This document shows positions 19,459 through 27,395 of a stretch of 64,000 nt of DNA, piece by piece. The number at the start of each line of letters is the position of its first letter. Position 1 is the first letter of the stretch. This DNA is from Sphingomonas aerophila (GTDB lineage: Bacteria > Pseudomonadota > Alphaproteobacteria > Sphingomonadales > Sphingomonadaceae). Location: NCBI RefSeq assembly GCF_014199305.1, contig NZ_JACIJK010000006.1:248001-312000 (forward strand), read 5' to 3'. Under the pieces are notes generated by a model. The model was not told where the DNA came from. It worked only from the letters and a program-made list of their open reading frames with translations, and searched no databases. Position numbers and translations under genes: made by a program.

Positions 19459-20194
19459 CGCGGTCCTCGAACATCACATCGCCGTCACGCCGGACGAAAC
19501 GCTGGCCGGAATCAACAAACAGCGTCTGGCCGGTGACGCTTTCCGCCTCGATCAACCAGCGTACCGCGTCCGCCACAGCCTCTGCGCCGACGGGACGCCC
19601 GAGCAGGTTCTGTCGCCCCGTCCGTTCGAACTCCGCCGCACTCTGGTCACCGCTGGGCAGCGTCAGGCCGGGCGCCACCGCGTTGACGCGGATGCCGGGC
19701 GCATGGGCCTGGGCCATCAGCACCGTCGCCTCGGCCAGCGCGGCCTTTGACAGCGTGTAGGAGAAGAAGTCGGGGTTGGGATTGGCGAGCTTCTGGTCGA
19801 GCAGGTTGACGACCACCCCGCCTGCGCCCTGCCCCGCCAGCGCCTGGGCCAGCAACACGGGCGCAGTGCAATTAACGGCGTAGAGCCGTGCCGAGAGCGC
19901 GGGGTCGATCGCCTCGGGTCGGTCGAACGCAAACTCGCTCGCCGAGTTGACGAGGCCGGTGATCGGCTCCCCCGCGATCTCGACCGCGCGCGCCCACAGG
20001 TCGCTGATCGCGCCCGTGTCGGCCAGGTCGCCGACCACCGTGCCCGCCGCGCCGATCTCCTCCGCCAGCGCCGCCGCCTCGTCGCCCGATCGGCCGTAGT
20101 GGATCACCACCCGGTGCCCCGCGTCCGCCAACCGGCGCACGATGGCACCACCCAGCCGTCTGGCGCCCCCGGTCACCAGAACCGTTCGGCTCAC
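19451..20194 (-). CDS. Pteridine reductase-like short-chain dehydrogenase (FolM type)
   Basis: This 247-residue SDR has an NADP-binding TGGARRLGGAI (residues 8-18), with the arginine typical of pteridine reductases. The active site reads Asp133, Tyr146 and Lys150 in LLDQKLANPNPDFFSYTLSK. The Asp-13-Tyr-4-Lys spacing is that of PTR1/FolM rather than the usual Ser-Tyr-Lys. It sits between folE and folB with overlaps on both sides (four and eight bases). I infer dihydromonapterin or dihydropterin reductase activity; this could supply reduced pterin or folate. A generic SDR function cannot be excluded. Confidence 0.8.
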   Translation of the reverse strand: MSRTVLVTGGARRLGGAIVRRLADAGHRVVIHYGRSGDEAAALAEEIGAAGTVVGDLADTGAISDLWARAVEIAGEPITGLVNSASEFAFDRPEAIDPALSARLYAVNCTAPVLLAQALAGQGAGGVVVNLLDQKLANPNPDFFSYTLSKAALAEATVLMAQAHAPGIRVNAVAPGLTLPSGDQSAAEFERTGRQNLLGRPVGAEAVADAVRWLIEAESVTGQTLFVDSGQRFVRRDGDVMFEDRDA

Positions 20195-20790
20195 CCGGAC
20201 AGGCCCATCAGGCTCAGCACCTCCTTGCGGCTACGGTCGTCGTCGCGGAAGGCGCCCATCATCCGGCTGGTCTTCATCACCACGCCGGGGGTACGCACTC
20301 CGCGCGCGGTCATGCAGGCGTGGGTCGCCTCGATCACCACCGCCACGCCGATCGGGTGCAGGTTGTTCCAGATGCAGTCAGCGACTTCCGCGGTCAGCCG
20401 TTCCTGCACCTGCAGCCGGCGTGCGAAGCCATGCAGGACGCGGGCGAGCTTGGAAATGCCAACCACATGGTTGCGAGGCAGATAGGCGATGTGCGCGCGG
20501 CCGATGATTGGCGCCATGTGGTGTTCGCAATGCGACTGGAACGGGATGTCCTTCAGCAGCACGATCTCGTCATAGCCGCCGACTTCCTCGAACACACGCG
20601 ACAGGTGATGCGCGGGATCTTCGGCGTAGCCCGCGCAATACTCCTTCCAAGCCTTCGCGACGCGGCGAGGCGTGTCGATCAGTCCTTCGCGCGTGGGATC
20701 GTCCCCCGCCCAGCGGATCAGCGTGCGGATCGCGTCCGCGACGTCGTCGGGAACGGGCGGCGTCTCGGGTGAGGCAACCAGGTCACTCAT
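20191..20790 (-). CDS. folE: GTP cyclohydrolase I
   Basis: This 199-residue type I enzyme opens GTP to dihydroneopterin triphosphate. Zinc ligands are visible in FQSHCEHHMAPIIG and in EATHACMTARGV. Other hallmarks are DDPTREGLIDTPRRVAKAW, VVGISKLARVLHGFARRLQV and QERLTAEVADCIW. It starts one base after the fghA stop and overlaps the SDR start by four bases, so it sits in the middle of a tightly packed operon. Confidence 0.95.
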   Translation of the reverse strand: MSDLVASPETPPVPDDVADAIRTLIRWAGDDPTREGLIDTPRRVAKAWKEYCAGYAEDPAHHLSRVFEEVGGYDEIVLLKDIPFQSHCEHHMAPIIGRAHIAYLPRNHVVGISKLARVLHGFARRLQVQERLTAEVADCIWNNLHPIGVAVVIEATHACMTARGVRTPGVVMKTSRMMGAFRDDDRSRKEVLSLMGLSG

Positions 20791-20791
20791 G

Positions 20792-21628
20792 TCAGTTCCT
20801 CAGCCGTTCGCCGTGCCAGGCGATGTGGTCAGCCATGAAGGTGGAGATGAAGTAATAGCTGTGGTCATAGCCCGGCTGCATCCGCAGCGTCACCGGTATG
20901 CCGGCGGCGCGGCATGCCTTCTCCAGCAGCCAGGGCTTCAGCTGTTCATGGAGGAAGCCGTCGGCGTCGCCCTGATCGACCAGCAGTTCCGGGACACGCG
21001 CACCATCCTGGATCAGCGCCGTCGCATCGTACGCACGCCAGGTATTGCGATCCGGGCCGAGATAGCCAGTGAGCGCCTTCTCACCCCAAGGGCAGCGCAG
21101 CGGCGAGACGATTGGGGCGAAAGCCGACACGCTGCGAAAGCGCTCGGGATTGCGCAGTGCGACCGTCAACGCGCCATGGCCGCCCATCGAGTGGCCGGCG
21201 ATCCCCTGCCGTGTCATGTCGACGGGCAGGTGCTCCGCAATTAATGCGGGCAGTTCCTGTTCGATGTAGGTCCGCATCCGGAAATGCCCGGCCCAGGGCT
21301 GCTCCGTTGCATCAAGATAGAATCCCGCGCCCTGGCCAAAGTCCCACTCGGGCACATCCGGCACGCCGTCTCCCCGCGGCGACGTGTCGGGCGCGATGAA
21401 GATCACCCGCTGCTCGGCACAGGCGCGGCGGTATTCACCCTTGTCCGTGGCGTTGGCATGGGTGCAGGTGAGGCCAGACAGGTACCACAGGACCGGCAGC
21501 CGCTTCCCCTCCGCATGGTCGGGAACGAAGGCGGAGAACACCATGCCGGTACCGGTCGTAGTCGAGTGGTGGCGCAGGACGTGCTGCGTTCCGCCAAATG
21601 CCCGGGCGGTCGAAACGGTCTCGATCAC
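20792..21628 (-). CDS. fghA: S-formylglutathione hydrolase
   Basis: This 278-residue esterase-D-type serine hydrolase splits S-formylglutathione to formate and glutathione. Motifs are LWYLSGLTCTHANATDKGE, the APDTSPRGDGVPD block, the nucleophile GHSMGGHGALT (Ser about 150), and YDHSYYFISTF with the catalytic histidine. It overlaps the VOC gene by four bases and is immediately followed by folE. With frmA it makes a complete glutathione-dependent formaldehyde oxidation pathway. Confidence 0.95.
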   Translation of the reverse strand: MIETVSTARAFGGTQHVLRHHSTTTGTGMVFSAFVPDHAEGKRLPVLWYLSGLTCTHANATDKGEYRRACAEQRVIFIAPDTSPRGDGVPDVPEWDFGQGAGFYLDATEQPWAGHFRMRTYIEQELPALIAEHLPVDMTRQGIAGHSMGGHGALTVALRNPERFRSVSAFAPIVSPLRCPWGEKALTGYLGPDRNTWRAYDATALIQDGARVPELLVDQGDADGFLHEQLKPWLLEKACRAAGIPVTLRMQPGYDHSYYFISTFMADHIAWHGERLRN

Positions 21629-22023
21629 GCCGCTGCCGTTGCAGCTGGAACGCGGTGCACGCCGCAGAGCTTGTTGCCGTCCGGATCCCGCAGATAGGCA
21701 AGATAGAGCGTGCCGAACTCGCTGTCCCGTCCGCCGGGCGGGCTCTCGATCGCGGTGCCGCCAGCCGCCACCCCCGCTTCGTGCCAGGCATGGACCTGCT
21801 CGGGCGAGCCCAGGGCGAAGCCGATCGTGCCGCCGTTGGCGTGCGTTGCCGCTTCCCCGTCTATTGGCGGCACGACCATGAAGCTTGCGCCTTTCTGGCG
21901 ATAGATCAGCCGGCCGCGCTGGTCGACGACGCCCGACCTGCCGCCCATCGCGGCGAACAACGCGTCATAGAAGCGGCGCGAGCGCTCCAGGTCATTGTAC
22001 CCGACCACCACGTGACTGAACAT
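21625..22023 (-). CDS. VOC (glyoxalase-fold) family protein
   Basis: This 132-residue single-unit vicinal-oxygen-chelate protein starts MFSHVVVGYNDLERSRRFYD and ends with LYLAYLRDPDGNKLCGVHRV, both diagnostic of the fold. The substrate is unknown. Its position between frmA and fghA suggests action on a glutathione adduct or related aldehyde, which is only inference. AGGGAGGGG lies a few bases before the ATG at 22023, so the longer open frame was rejected. Confidence 0.85.
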   Translation of the reverse strand: MFSHVVVGYNDLERSRRFYDALFAAMGGRSGVVDQRGRLIYRQKGASFMVVPPIDGEAATHANGGTIGFALGSPEQVHAWHEAGVAAGGTAIESPPGGRDSEFGTLYLAYLRDPDGNKLCGVHRVPAATAAA

Positions 22024-22034
22024 GCGCCCCTCCC

Positions 22035-23147
22035 TTAGTAGATCACGACCGAGCGGATCGATTCGCCCGAATGCATCAGGTCGAAGCCCTTGTTGATCTC
22101 CTCCAGCGTTAGCCGGTGCGTGATCATGGGGTCGATCTCGATCATCCCTTCCATGTACCAATCAACGATCTTGGGCGTATCGGTGCGACCGCGGGCGCCG
22201 CCGAACGCAGTTCCCCGCCAGACGCGGCCGGTGACAAGCTGGAATGGGCGGGTCGCGATCTCCTTGCCGGCTTCCGCGACGCCAATGACGATCGACTCGC
22301 CCCAGCCGCGGTGGCACGCTTCCAGTGCGATCCGCATCACCTCGGTATTGCCGGTGCAGTCGAATGTATAATCCGCGCCGCCGTCGGTCATTGCGACCAC
22401 CTGCTGGACTACCTCGTCCCGGCTCATTCCCTTGGAATTGAGGAAGCCGTTCATGCCGAAGCGGCGTCCCCAGTCCTCGCGATCGGGGTTGATGTCGACG
22501 CCGATGATCCGCTGGGCACCGGCCAGCTTCGCTCCCTGGATGACGTTCAGGCCGATGCCGCCCAGGCCGAACACCACCACGCTGGCGCCTGGCTCCACCT
22601 TGGCCGTGTTGACCACCGCGCCGACCCCGGTCGTGACGCCGCAGCCGATATAGCAGCTGGTGTCGAAGGGCGCGTCCTGCCGGATCTTCGCCACCGCAAT
22701 CTCCGGCAGCACGGTAAAATTCGAGAAGGTTGAACAGCCCATGTAATGAAAGATCGGCTGCCCCTTGTAGGAAAAGCGCGTGGTGCCGTCCGGCATCAGC
22801 CCCTTGCCCTGCGTCGTGCGGATCGCGGTACACAGGTTGGTCTTGCGGGACAGGCACGACTTACACTGGCGACATTCGGGGGTATAAAGCGGGATCACAT
22901 GGTCGCCGACGGCAACGCTGGTCACACCCGCGCCAACCTCCCGCACCACGCCCGCCCCCTCGTGGCCAAGCACGCTGGGGAAAAGCCCCTCCGAATCCAG
23001 CCCGTCGAGCGTATAGGCGTCCGTATGGCAGATGCCGGTCGCCATGATCTCGACCAGCACCTCCCCTGCCTTAGGGCCCTCCAGGTCAAGCTCGACGATC
23101 TCGAGCGGGCGCTTCGCTTCAAACGCGACGGCGGCTCTGGTCTTCAT
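22035..23147 (-). CDS. frmA: S-(hydroxymethyl)glutathione dehydrogenase (class III alcohol dehydrogenase)
   Basis: This 370-residue zinc alcohol dehydrogenase oxidises the formaldehyde-glutathione adduct. Evidence: catalytic zinc ligands in [10 protein letters not shown] and GHEGAGVV, the structural zinc cysteines in [17 protein letters not shown], the class III signature region with [20 protein letters not shown], and the cofactor motif [13 protein letters not shown]. Length is typical. It is probably the first gene of the six-gene operon running down to folB, with 11 bases to the VOC gene. Confidence 0.95.
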   Translation of the reverse strand: MKTRAAVAFEAKRPLEIVELDLEGPKAGEVLVEIMATGICHTDAYTLDGLDSEGLFPSVLGHEGAGVVREVGAGVTSVAVGDHVIPLYTPECRQCKSCLSRKTNLCTAIRTTQGKGLMPDGTTRFSYKGQPIFHYMGCSTFSNFTVLPEIAVAKIRQDAPFDTSCYIGCGVTTGVGAVVNTAKVEPGASVVVFGLGGIGLNVIQGAKLAGAQRIIGVDINPDREDWGRRFGMNGFLNSKGMSRDEVVQQVVAMTDGGADYTFDCTGNTEVMRIALEACHRGWGESIVIGVAEAGKEIATRPFQLVTGRVWRGTAFGGARGRTDTPKIVDWYMEGMIEIDPMITHRLTLEEINKGFDLMHSGESIRSVVIY

Positions 23148-23215
23148 GAATCAGCTCCCGGTGCAACCAGCGGCGCTTTCGCGCGATTCACCCGGCGACG
23201 TAAAGGAGAGAAGCG

Positions 23216-23419
23216 ATGGCGGAGCCCAAAGTCGGCGACAAGGTGACCTGGAAATCGCACGGCGGCGAGGCGCACGGCACCGTCGAGAAGAAGCAGACCA
23301 GCGACACCAAGATCAAGAGCCACACCGTCCGGGCGTCCAAGGAGGATCCCCAGTTCATCGTAAAGAGTGACAAGGGCGGAAAGGCAGCGCACAAGGCGGA
23401 CGCGCTGAAAAAAGCGTGA
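23216..23419 (+). CDS. DUF2945 / hypervirulence-associated TUDOR-like small protein
   Basis: This 67-residue basic protein reads MAEPKVGDKVTWKSHGGEAH, then GTVEKKQTSDTKIK and FIVKSDKGGKAAHKADALKK, matching DUF2945. The fold is a small SH3/TUDOR-like barrel; function is unknown. AAGGAGAG sits just before the start. A SWIB-domain gene follows 44 bases later on the same strand, probably in the same transcript. It is divergent from frmA with a 68-base gap. Confidence 0.85.
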   Translation: MAEPKVGDKVTWKSHGGEAHGTVEKKQTSDTKIKSHTVRASKEDPQFIVKSDKGGKAAHKADALKKA

Positions 23420-23463
23420 GTCCGTTCCGCTAAGGACGGAAAAGGGAAACAGGAAGGAATCCG

Positions 23464-23766
23464 ATGGCCACTGCCAAGCAGGAAGCCGGCGCCAAGAAGG
23501 CGGCCGCCAAGCAGACCAAAGCCGGCACCGGCATCCACGCACCCGTGCAGCCCTCACCCGAGCTCGGCGCAGTGGTGGGCGAGGACAAGCTGCCGCGCAG
23601 CGAAGTGATCAGCAAGGTGTGGGAGTATATCAAGTCCAACAACCTGCAGAATCCTGAAAACAAGCGTGAAATCCTGGCCGACGACAATCTGAAGAAGGTG
23701 TTCGGCAAGGACAAGGTCACCATGTTCGAGATGAACAAGTACATCTCGGCACATCTGAAGGCCTAA
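23464..23766 (+). CDS. SWIB/MDM2 domain protein
   Basis: This 100-residue protein has a lysine/alanine-rich N-terminal tail (residues 1-28) resembling histone-like tails. A SWIB/BAF60b domain (about 30-98) follows: ELGAVVGEDKLPRSEVISKV, then WEYIKSNNLQNPENKREI and DNLKKVFGKDKVTMFEM. The domain is best known from eukaryotic chromatin remodellers, but stand-alone copies occur in Chlamydia and many alphaproteobacteria. I infer nucleoid binding or compaction. AGGAAGG precedes the ATG. Confidence 0.9.
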   Translation: MATAKQEAGAKKAAAKQTKAGTGIHAPVQPSPELGAVVGEDKLPRSEVISKVWEYIKSNNLQNPENKREILADDNLKKVFGKDKVTMFEMNKYISAHLKA

Positions 23767-23773
23767 CGTGCAC

Positions 23774-23800
23774 CGGCGCCGGCGATCCGAGCCGGCGCCG
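23774..23800 (+). terminator. Hairpin downstream of the SWIB gene
   Basis: A perfect 10-bp GC stem (CGGCGCCGGC with GCCGGCGCCG) with a seven-base loop begins eight bases after the SWIB stop. It lacks a T-run, so termination efficiency is uncertain. Confidence 0.5.
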
Positions 23801-24071
23801 CCCTATGGTCGCACAGCCGCCGCGCGGACCCGCCATGCGAGCCGCCGGGTTGCTCCGTGGAGTCCTGAAGCAGGACCGGCCCAACCAGCCTAAGGTTGCG
23901 AACCGATACCAGGGCGCGAATCCCCGTTTCAGCTTGGGAATCGTGGCTGTTAAGTCGCTGGCGCAGTTGATACCGACAAGCCAATTGCGGTTGCCAGATT
24001 TCTGGATGCACCGGTCGGGGCTGCAGAGAGTTCCGCCTCGCCCGCCTGTGTATAATGGCGCGGAAAGCGCT
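23801..24071. other. Intergenic stretch between SWIB gene and tRNA-Leu
   Basis: About 270 bases without a convincing gene. Frames crossing it have no family match and no ribosome-binding site. The right part is the 3' flank of the minus-strand tRNA gene. I see nothing else I can name. Confidence 0.5.
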
Positions 24072-24156
24072 TGGTGCCCCTGGCCGGACTCGAACCAGCA
24101 TGCCTTGCGGCGTTCGATTTTGAGTCGAATGCGTCTACCAATTTCGCCACAGGGGC
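24072..24156 (-). tRNA. tRNA-Leu (anticodon CAA)
   Basis: The reverse strand folds as a class II tRNA. The acceptor stem is GCCCCTG/CAGGGGC with encoded CCA (24072-24074). The D-arm contains AAATTGGTAGACGC. The anticodon stem-loop is TTCGA-CTCAAAA-TCGAA, giving anticodon CAA. A long variable arm (CGCCGCAAGGCATG region) and the T-arm CTGGTTCGAGTCCGG follow. The long variable arm and CAA identify leucine, reading UUG codons. Confidence 0.95.
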
Positions 24157-24217
24157 CCCGCGACGCCGGGGTCGGTACCCGACGTCGCTGTTCCCGGCAA
24201 GAGCCGCCGGCGCAGGT

Positions 24218-24631
24218 TTATCCGAATACCTCCACCAAATTCTCTCCCTTGGGATCGGGGCCGAACCGGTTGGTCCCGCGAGTGCCCTCCTGGCAGTAGA
24301 ATACGAGCAGCGCGATCCAGCCCAGAAGCGGCAGAAAGACGAGCAGCAACCACCAGGCACTGCGATCGGTATCGTGAAGCCGCCGAAATCCGACAGAAAG
24401 GCTTGGGATAATCAATGCCAGCGATACGAGCGCGTTAACCGGGCCATTGCTGGATGCGCCTGCGGACACGGAAGTTTCAGTCACGGTACGAAAGGACGAT
24501 CCGTATCCAAGTAGGTTGTCGATAATGCCAGCCACCAGGCTGAGCATGATCGTGAACAGAAAAAACATCCAATATTCGCGTCGGCGCGATCGACCGCCGA
24601 AATCGAAATACCGCTTCAGCGGCAGAACCAT
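24218..24631 (-). CDS. DUF805 family membrane protein
   Basis: This 137-residue protein starts MVLPLKRYFDFGGRSRRREYW, the DUF805 signature in which an amphipathic YFDFxGRSRRREYW precedes the first helix. Four hydrophobic segments follow, with the conserved VGFRRLHDTDRSAWW between them and a C-terminal GTNRFGPDP tail. Function is unknown. The ATG at 24631 was chosen because the family begins at this motif; the open frame extends upstream without homology. It is divergent from chorismate mutase. Confidence 0.88.
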   Translation of the reverse strand: MVLPLKRYFDFGGRSRRREYWMFFLFTIMLSLVAGIIDNLLGYGSSFRTVTETSVSAGASSNGPVNALVSLALIIPSLSVGFRRLHDTDRSAWWLLLVFLPLLGWIALLVFYCQEGTRGTNRFGPDPKGENLVEVFG

Positions 24632-24801
24632 CCAATCCGTGTTATCACCCCCGTTTGTTTCAGGCCAAAGGTGCCGCGCCGATCCGAGCCGCACAAGCGG
24701 TAACGTCTTATACGACCGCTCTGCTGGCTTCCCCGCTCCGATAGCGCCCGACGCCATTGCCGCGCTTCCACAGGACAAGTCGCTCGGCTAGGCGGGCCCG
24801 C

Positions 24802-25104
24802 ATGATCGATCCCGAACAATGCGAGACAATGGTTCAGGTGCGGGCCGGTGTTGATGAGCTTGACGAGCAGATCGTCGCGTTACTCGCCATCCGCACCCGC
24901 TTCATGGACGCCGCCGCCCGCATCAAGCAGCATCGCGATCAGGTCCGTGACGAGCCGCGCAAGGCGGCGGTGATCGCCAACGCCTGCGCCGCCGCGTCGC
25001 GAGAAGGCATGCCGCCCGAGATCGTCGGCGAGGTCTTCGAAACGCTTGTCGAAGCATCAATCGCGTATGAAATGTCGCGGTTTGACCAGCGCGAACTGGG
25101 CTGA
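24802..25104 (+). CDS. Chorismate mutase (AroQ type)
   Basis: This 100-residue all-helical mutase has the family pattern AGVDELDEQIVALLAIRTRFM, then a lysine in ARIKQHRDQ, arginine in DEPRKAAVI and glutamate in VFETLVEASI. These align with the AroQ catalytic Arg/Lys/Glu set. It converts chorismate to prephenate for phenylalanine and tyrosine synthesis. An isochorismate-pyruvate lyase relative is possible, but there are no siderophore genes nearby. The start at 24802 leaves the conserved first helix near residue 15. Confidence 0.85.
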   Translation: MIDPEQCETMVQVRAGVDELDEQIVALLAIRTRFMDAAARIKQHRDQVRDEPRKAAVIANACAAASREGMPPEIVGEVFETLVEASIAYEMSRFDQRELG

Positions 25105-25416
25105 AAGGCGCGGAACCGAACGCGGCCGCCATTGCGCCCCTCTCTGCTCGGCTACTGGTTAACGCGGTGACTGCAACCTCATCTTTGCGACAAGAAGACT
25201 TCGCCGCTGCCCTCCAACCTTCACAGCCGCTTGTCCCGCATGGATCAGGTATAAGGGCAATTGCAGGCTGAACGCTGCGAAGGCTTCAGTCCCAAGCGGC
25301 ACAGGATCGAGATGGTGGGCCACGATCAGCACGGCGGGTGACGAGCCGCTGGATCATTTCGGCCAAGGTCCGGAAGCCTTCGTTCACGTCAGATGGTGGA
25401 AGCAGCTTGTCGTCGA
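25105..25416. other. Gap of about 310 bases with protein-like but frameshifted minus-strand sequence
   Basis: No intact gene is supported. On the minus strand, directly after the comM-like stop, one frame reads DDKLLPPSDVNEGFRTLAEM. A second frame then continues with AVLIVAHHLDPVPLGTEAFA and runs to a stop near 25160. Neither has a clear start or a family I recognise. It may be a decayed gene fragment or chance. Confidence 0.35.
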
Positions 25417-26925
25417 TCAGTTGACGGGCGAGCGTCGCCGGTAGCTCAAGGCTTCCGCGACATGGACCCGGCCCACCGTCTCCGCGCCCGCCAGGTCGGC
25501 CACCGTACGCGCCACGCGCAGCACGCGGGTGTAGCCGCGGGCCGTGAGCCGCATGGAAGCCGCCGCTTGGCTGAGCAGCGCTCGGCCAGCCTCGTCGGGT
25601 GTCCCAACGTTTTCCAGCAACGGCCCATCCGCCTCTGCATTGGTGCGGGCCGCAGCGTCGCGATACCGCTCCGTTTGTAGTGCCCGTGCCGCGGCGACCC
25701 GCGCCCTGACCTCTGCCGATCCCTCGGCGGGCGGCGGGAGCACCAGGTCGGCGGCGCTGACGGCCGCGACGTCCACGTGCAAGTCGATGCGGTCTAGCAG
25801 CGGGCCCGATACCTTCGCCTGATAATCCGCCGCGCAGCGCGGTGCGCGGGCGCAGGCCAGCCCCGCGTCGCCCAGATGCCCGCACCGGCAGGGGTTCATC
25901 GCCGCAACCAGCTGGACGCGGGCCGGAAAGGTGACATGCGCGTTGGCCCGCGCGACGCTGACCGTGCCGGTTTCGAGCGGCTGGCGAAGCGAATCGAGCA
26001 CGGCGCGGCCGAACTCGGGCAGTTCGTCCAGAAATAGGATGCCGAGATGCGCCAGGCTCACCTCGCCCGGCTTCACCCGAAGCCCCCCGCCGGTCAGCGC
26101 CGCCATCGACGCGGAGTGGTGCGGGCTGCGGAACGGGCGCACGCGTGTCAGCCGCCCACCGGCCAGCGTGCCGGCGACCGATTGCACCATGGACACCTCC
26201 AGCGCTTCGCTCGGGTCGAGCGGCGGCAGGATGCCCGGCAGGCAACTCGCCATCAGCGACTTGCCCGCACCCGGGGGACCGCACATCAGCAGATTGTGAC
26301 CGCCGGCCGCGGCAATCTCCAGCGCCCGCTTGGCCACCTCCTGGCCCCGCACCTGGCGCAGGTCGGGGCCGTGGACGCCCTCTTCCACATCGCCCGGTTC
26401 GGGCGCGCGAAGCAGCTGCTGGCCCTTCAGGTGATTGAGAAGCGAGAGCAGGTCGGGCGCGGCGAGCACCTCCACCCCGCTCGCCCAGGCCGCTTCGGGG
26501 CCCTGCACGGCAGGGCAGATCAGCCCTCTGCCCGTCTCGGCCGCATGGAGCGCGGCGAGCAGCACGCCGGGCGATGGCGCGATGGGCGCGTCCAGGCCGA
26601 GTTCGCCGACGATGACATAGTCGGCCAGCGCCTCTGCATCGACAACGCCCATGGCGGCGAGCAGGCCCAAAGCGACGGCGAGGTCATAGTGCGACCCTTC
26701 CTTGGGCAGGTCGGCCGGGCTCATGTTTACAACGATCCGCTTGGGCGGCAGCGCCAGCCCCATCGCCGCGATCGCGCCACGCACCCGCTCACGACTCTCG
26801 CCGACCGCCTTGTCCGCAAGGCCCACGACGTTGAAGGCGGGCAGCCCGGCGATCAATTGAACCTGTACCTCGACCCCGCGCGCTTCCAGCCCCAGATACG
26901 CCACCGTCGAAACAATTGCCGTCAT
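25417..26925 (-). CDS. comM: YifB/ComM family Mg-chelatase-like AAA+ ATPase
   Basis: This 502-residue protein has the ComM layout. The N-terminal Lon-protease-like fold (EVQVQLIAGLPAFNVVGLAD, RIVVNMSPADLPKEGSHYDL) is followed by the AAA+ Mg-chelatase core with Walker A CGPPGAGKSLMA and Walker B ILFLDELPEF. A CxC zinc-like region (MNPCRCGHLGD, CARAPRCAADY) and the C-terminal helical domain complete it. ComM promotes branch migration in natural transformation and recombination. The end (ALSYRRRSPVN) matches the family terminus. Confidence 0.92.
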   Translation of the reverse strand: MTAIVSTVAYLGLEARGVEVQVQLIAGLPAFNVVGLADKAVGESRERVRGAIAAMGLALPPKRIVVNMSPADLPKEGSHYDLAVALGLLAAMGVVDAEALADYVIVGELGLDAPIAPSPGVLLAALHAAETGRGLICPAVQGPEAAWASGVEVLAAPDLLSLLNHLKGQQLLRAPEPGDVEEGVHGPDLRQVRGQEVAKRALEIAAAGGHNLLMCGPPGAGKSLMASCLPGILPPLDPSEALEVSMVQSVAGTLAGGRLTRVRPFRSPHHSASMAALTGGGLRVKPGEVSLAHLGILFLDELPEFGRAVLDSLRQPLETGTVSVARANAHVTFPARVQLVAAMNPCRCGHLGDAGLACARAPRCAADYQAKVSGPLLDRIDLHVDVAAVSAADLVLPPPAEGSAEVRARVAAARALQTERYRDAAARTNAEADGPLLENVGTPDEAGRALLSQAAASMRLTARGYTRVLRVARTVADLAGAETVGRVHVAEALSYRRRSPVN

Positions 26926-27017
26926 TCACGTTCCCCCGGCCGCGTCATCGGTTGTTCACCGATGCTTGTCCATGGCGCCCCTTGCTATCGACCACGCGCA
27001 GGGGCACTTCGACATTC

Positions 27018-27317
27018 ATGGCGACCACGCCCCACCACCCGGCCAAGCGCATAATCATGCTGGTGCTGGGCATCATCTTGATCCTGCTGGCGCCGGTGGT
27101 GGGCGCCTTGCCTGGGCCAGGCGGTATCTTCGTCTTCGCCGGTGGGCTCATCCTTGTCCTCAGGGCATCGCGCTGGGCGCGATTGCGCTGGGCGCGATTG
27201 AAGCGGCGCTGGCCCCGGCTGGGCCACCTTGCCGACCGGGTCATGCGGCGGCGCAGCGTCCAGCGGCGCATGGCGCGGCTTCGCGCGTCTGACGCCGAAA
27301 CGCTCGGGACCAATTGA
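27018..27317 (+). CDS. PGPGW-type small membrane protein
   Basis: This 99-residue protein has a long hydrophobic region (about residues 11-50) broken by ALPGPGGIFVFAGGLILVLR, the motif region of the PGPGW putative membrane family. A strongly basic cytoplasmic tail (WARLRWARLKRRWPRLG) follows. Function is unknown. The ATG at 27018 sits just before the hydrophobic segment. It is divergent from the comM-like gene and 85 bases before rpmH. Confidence 0.78.
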   Translation: MATTPHHPAKRIIMLVLGIILILLAPVVGALPGPGGIFVFAGGLILVLRASRWARLRWARLKRRWPRLGHLADRVMRRRSVQRRMARLRASDAETLGTN

Positions 27318-27395
27318 CTGGGCCGACCTGTTCGCTTATGCGGCGCCGATGTTGCGGCCGTCCCCTGGGCGGCCCATTTTCGTTTGCACGAGGTT

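Noticed and set aside
25286..26284. 332-codon minus-strand frame overlapping the comM-like gene
   Set aside because: Most of it is an alternative frame of the comM-like gene; only its last 40 codons lie outside and they are discussed as a possible remnant.
27356..27378. Weak terminator between the PGPGW gene and rpmH
   Set aside because: The stem is only GGCCG/CGGCC (five bp) with a nine-base loop before a TTTT, too weak to list as a feature.
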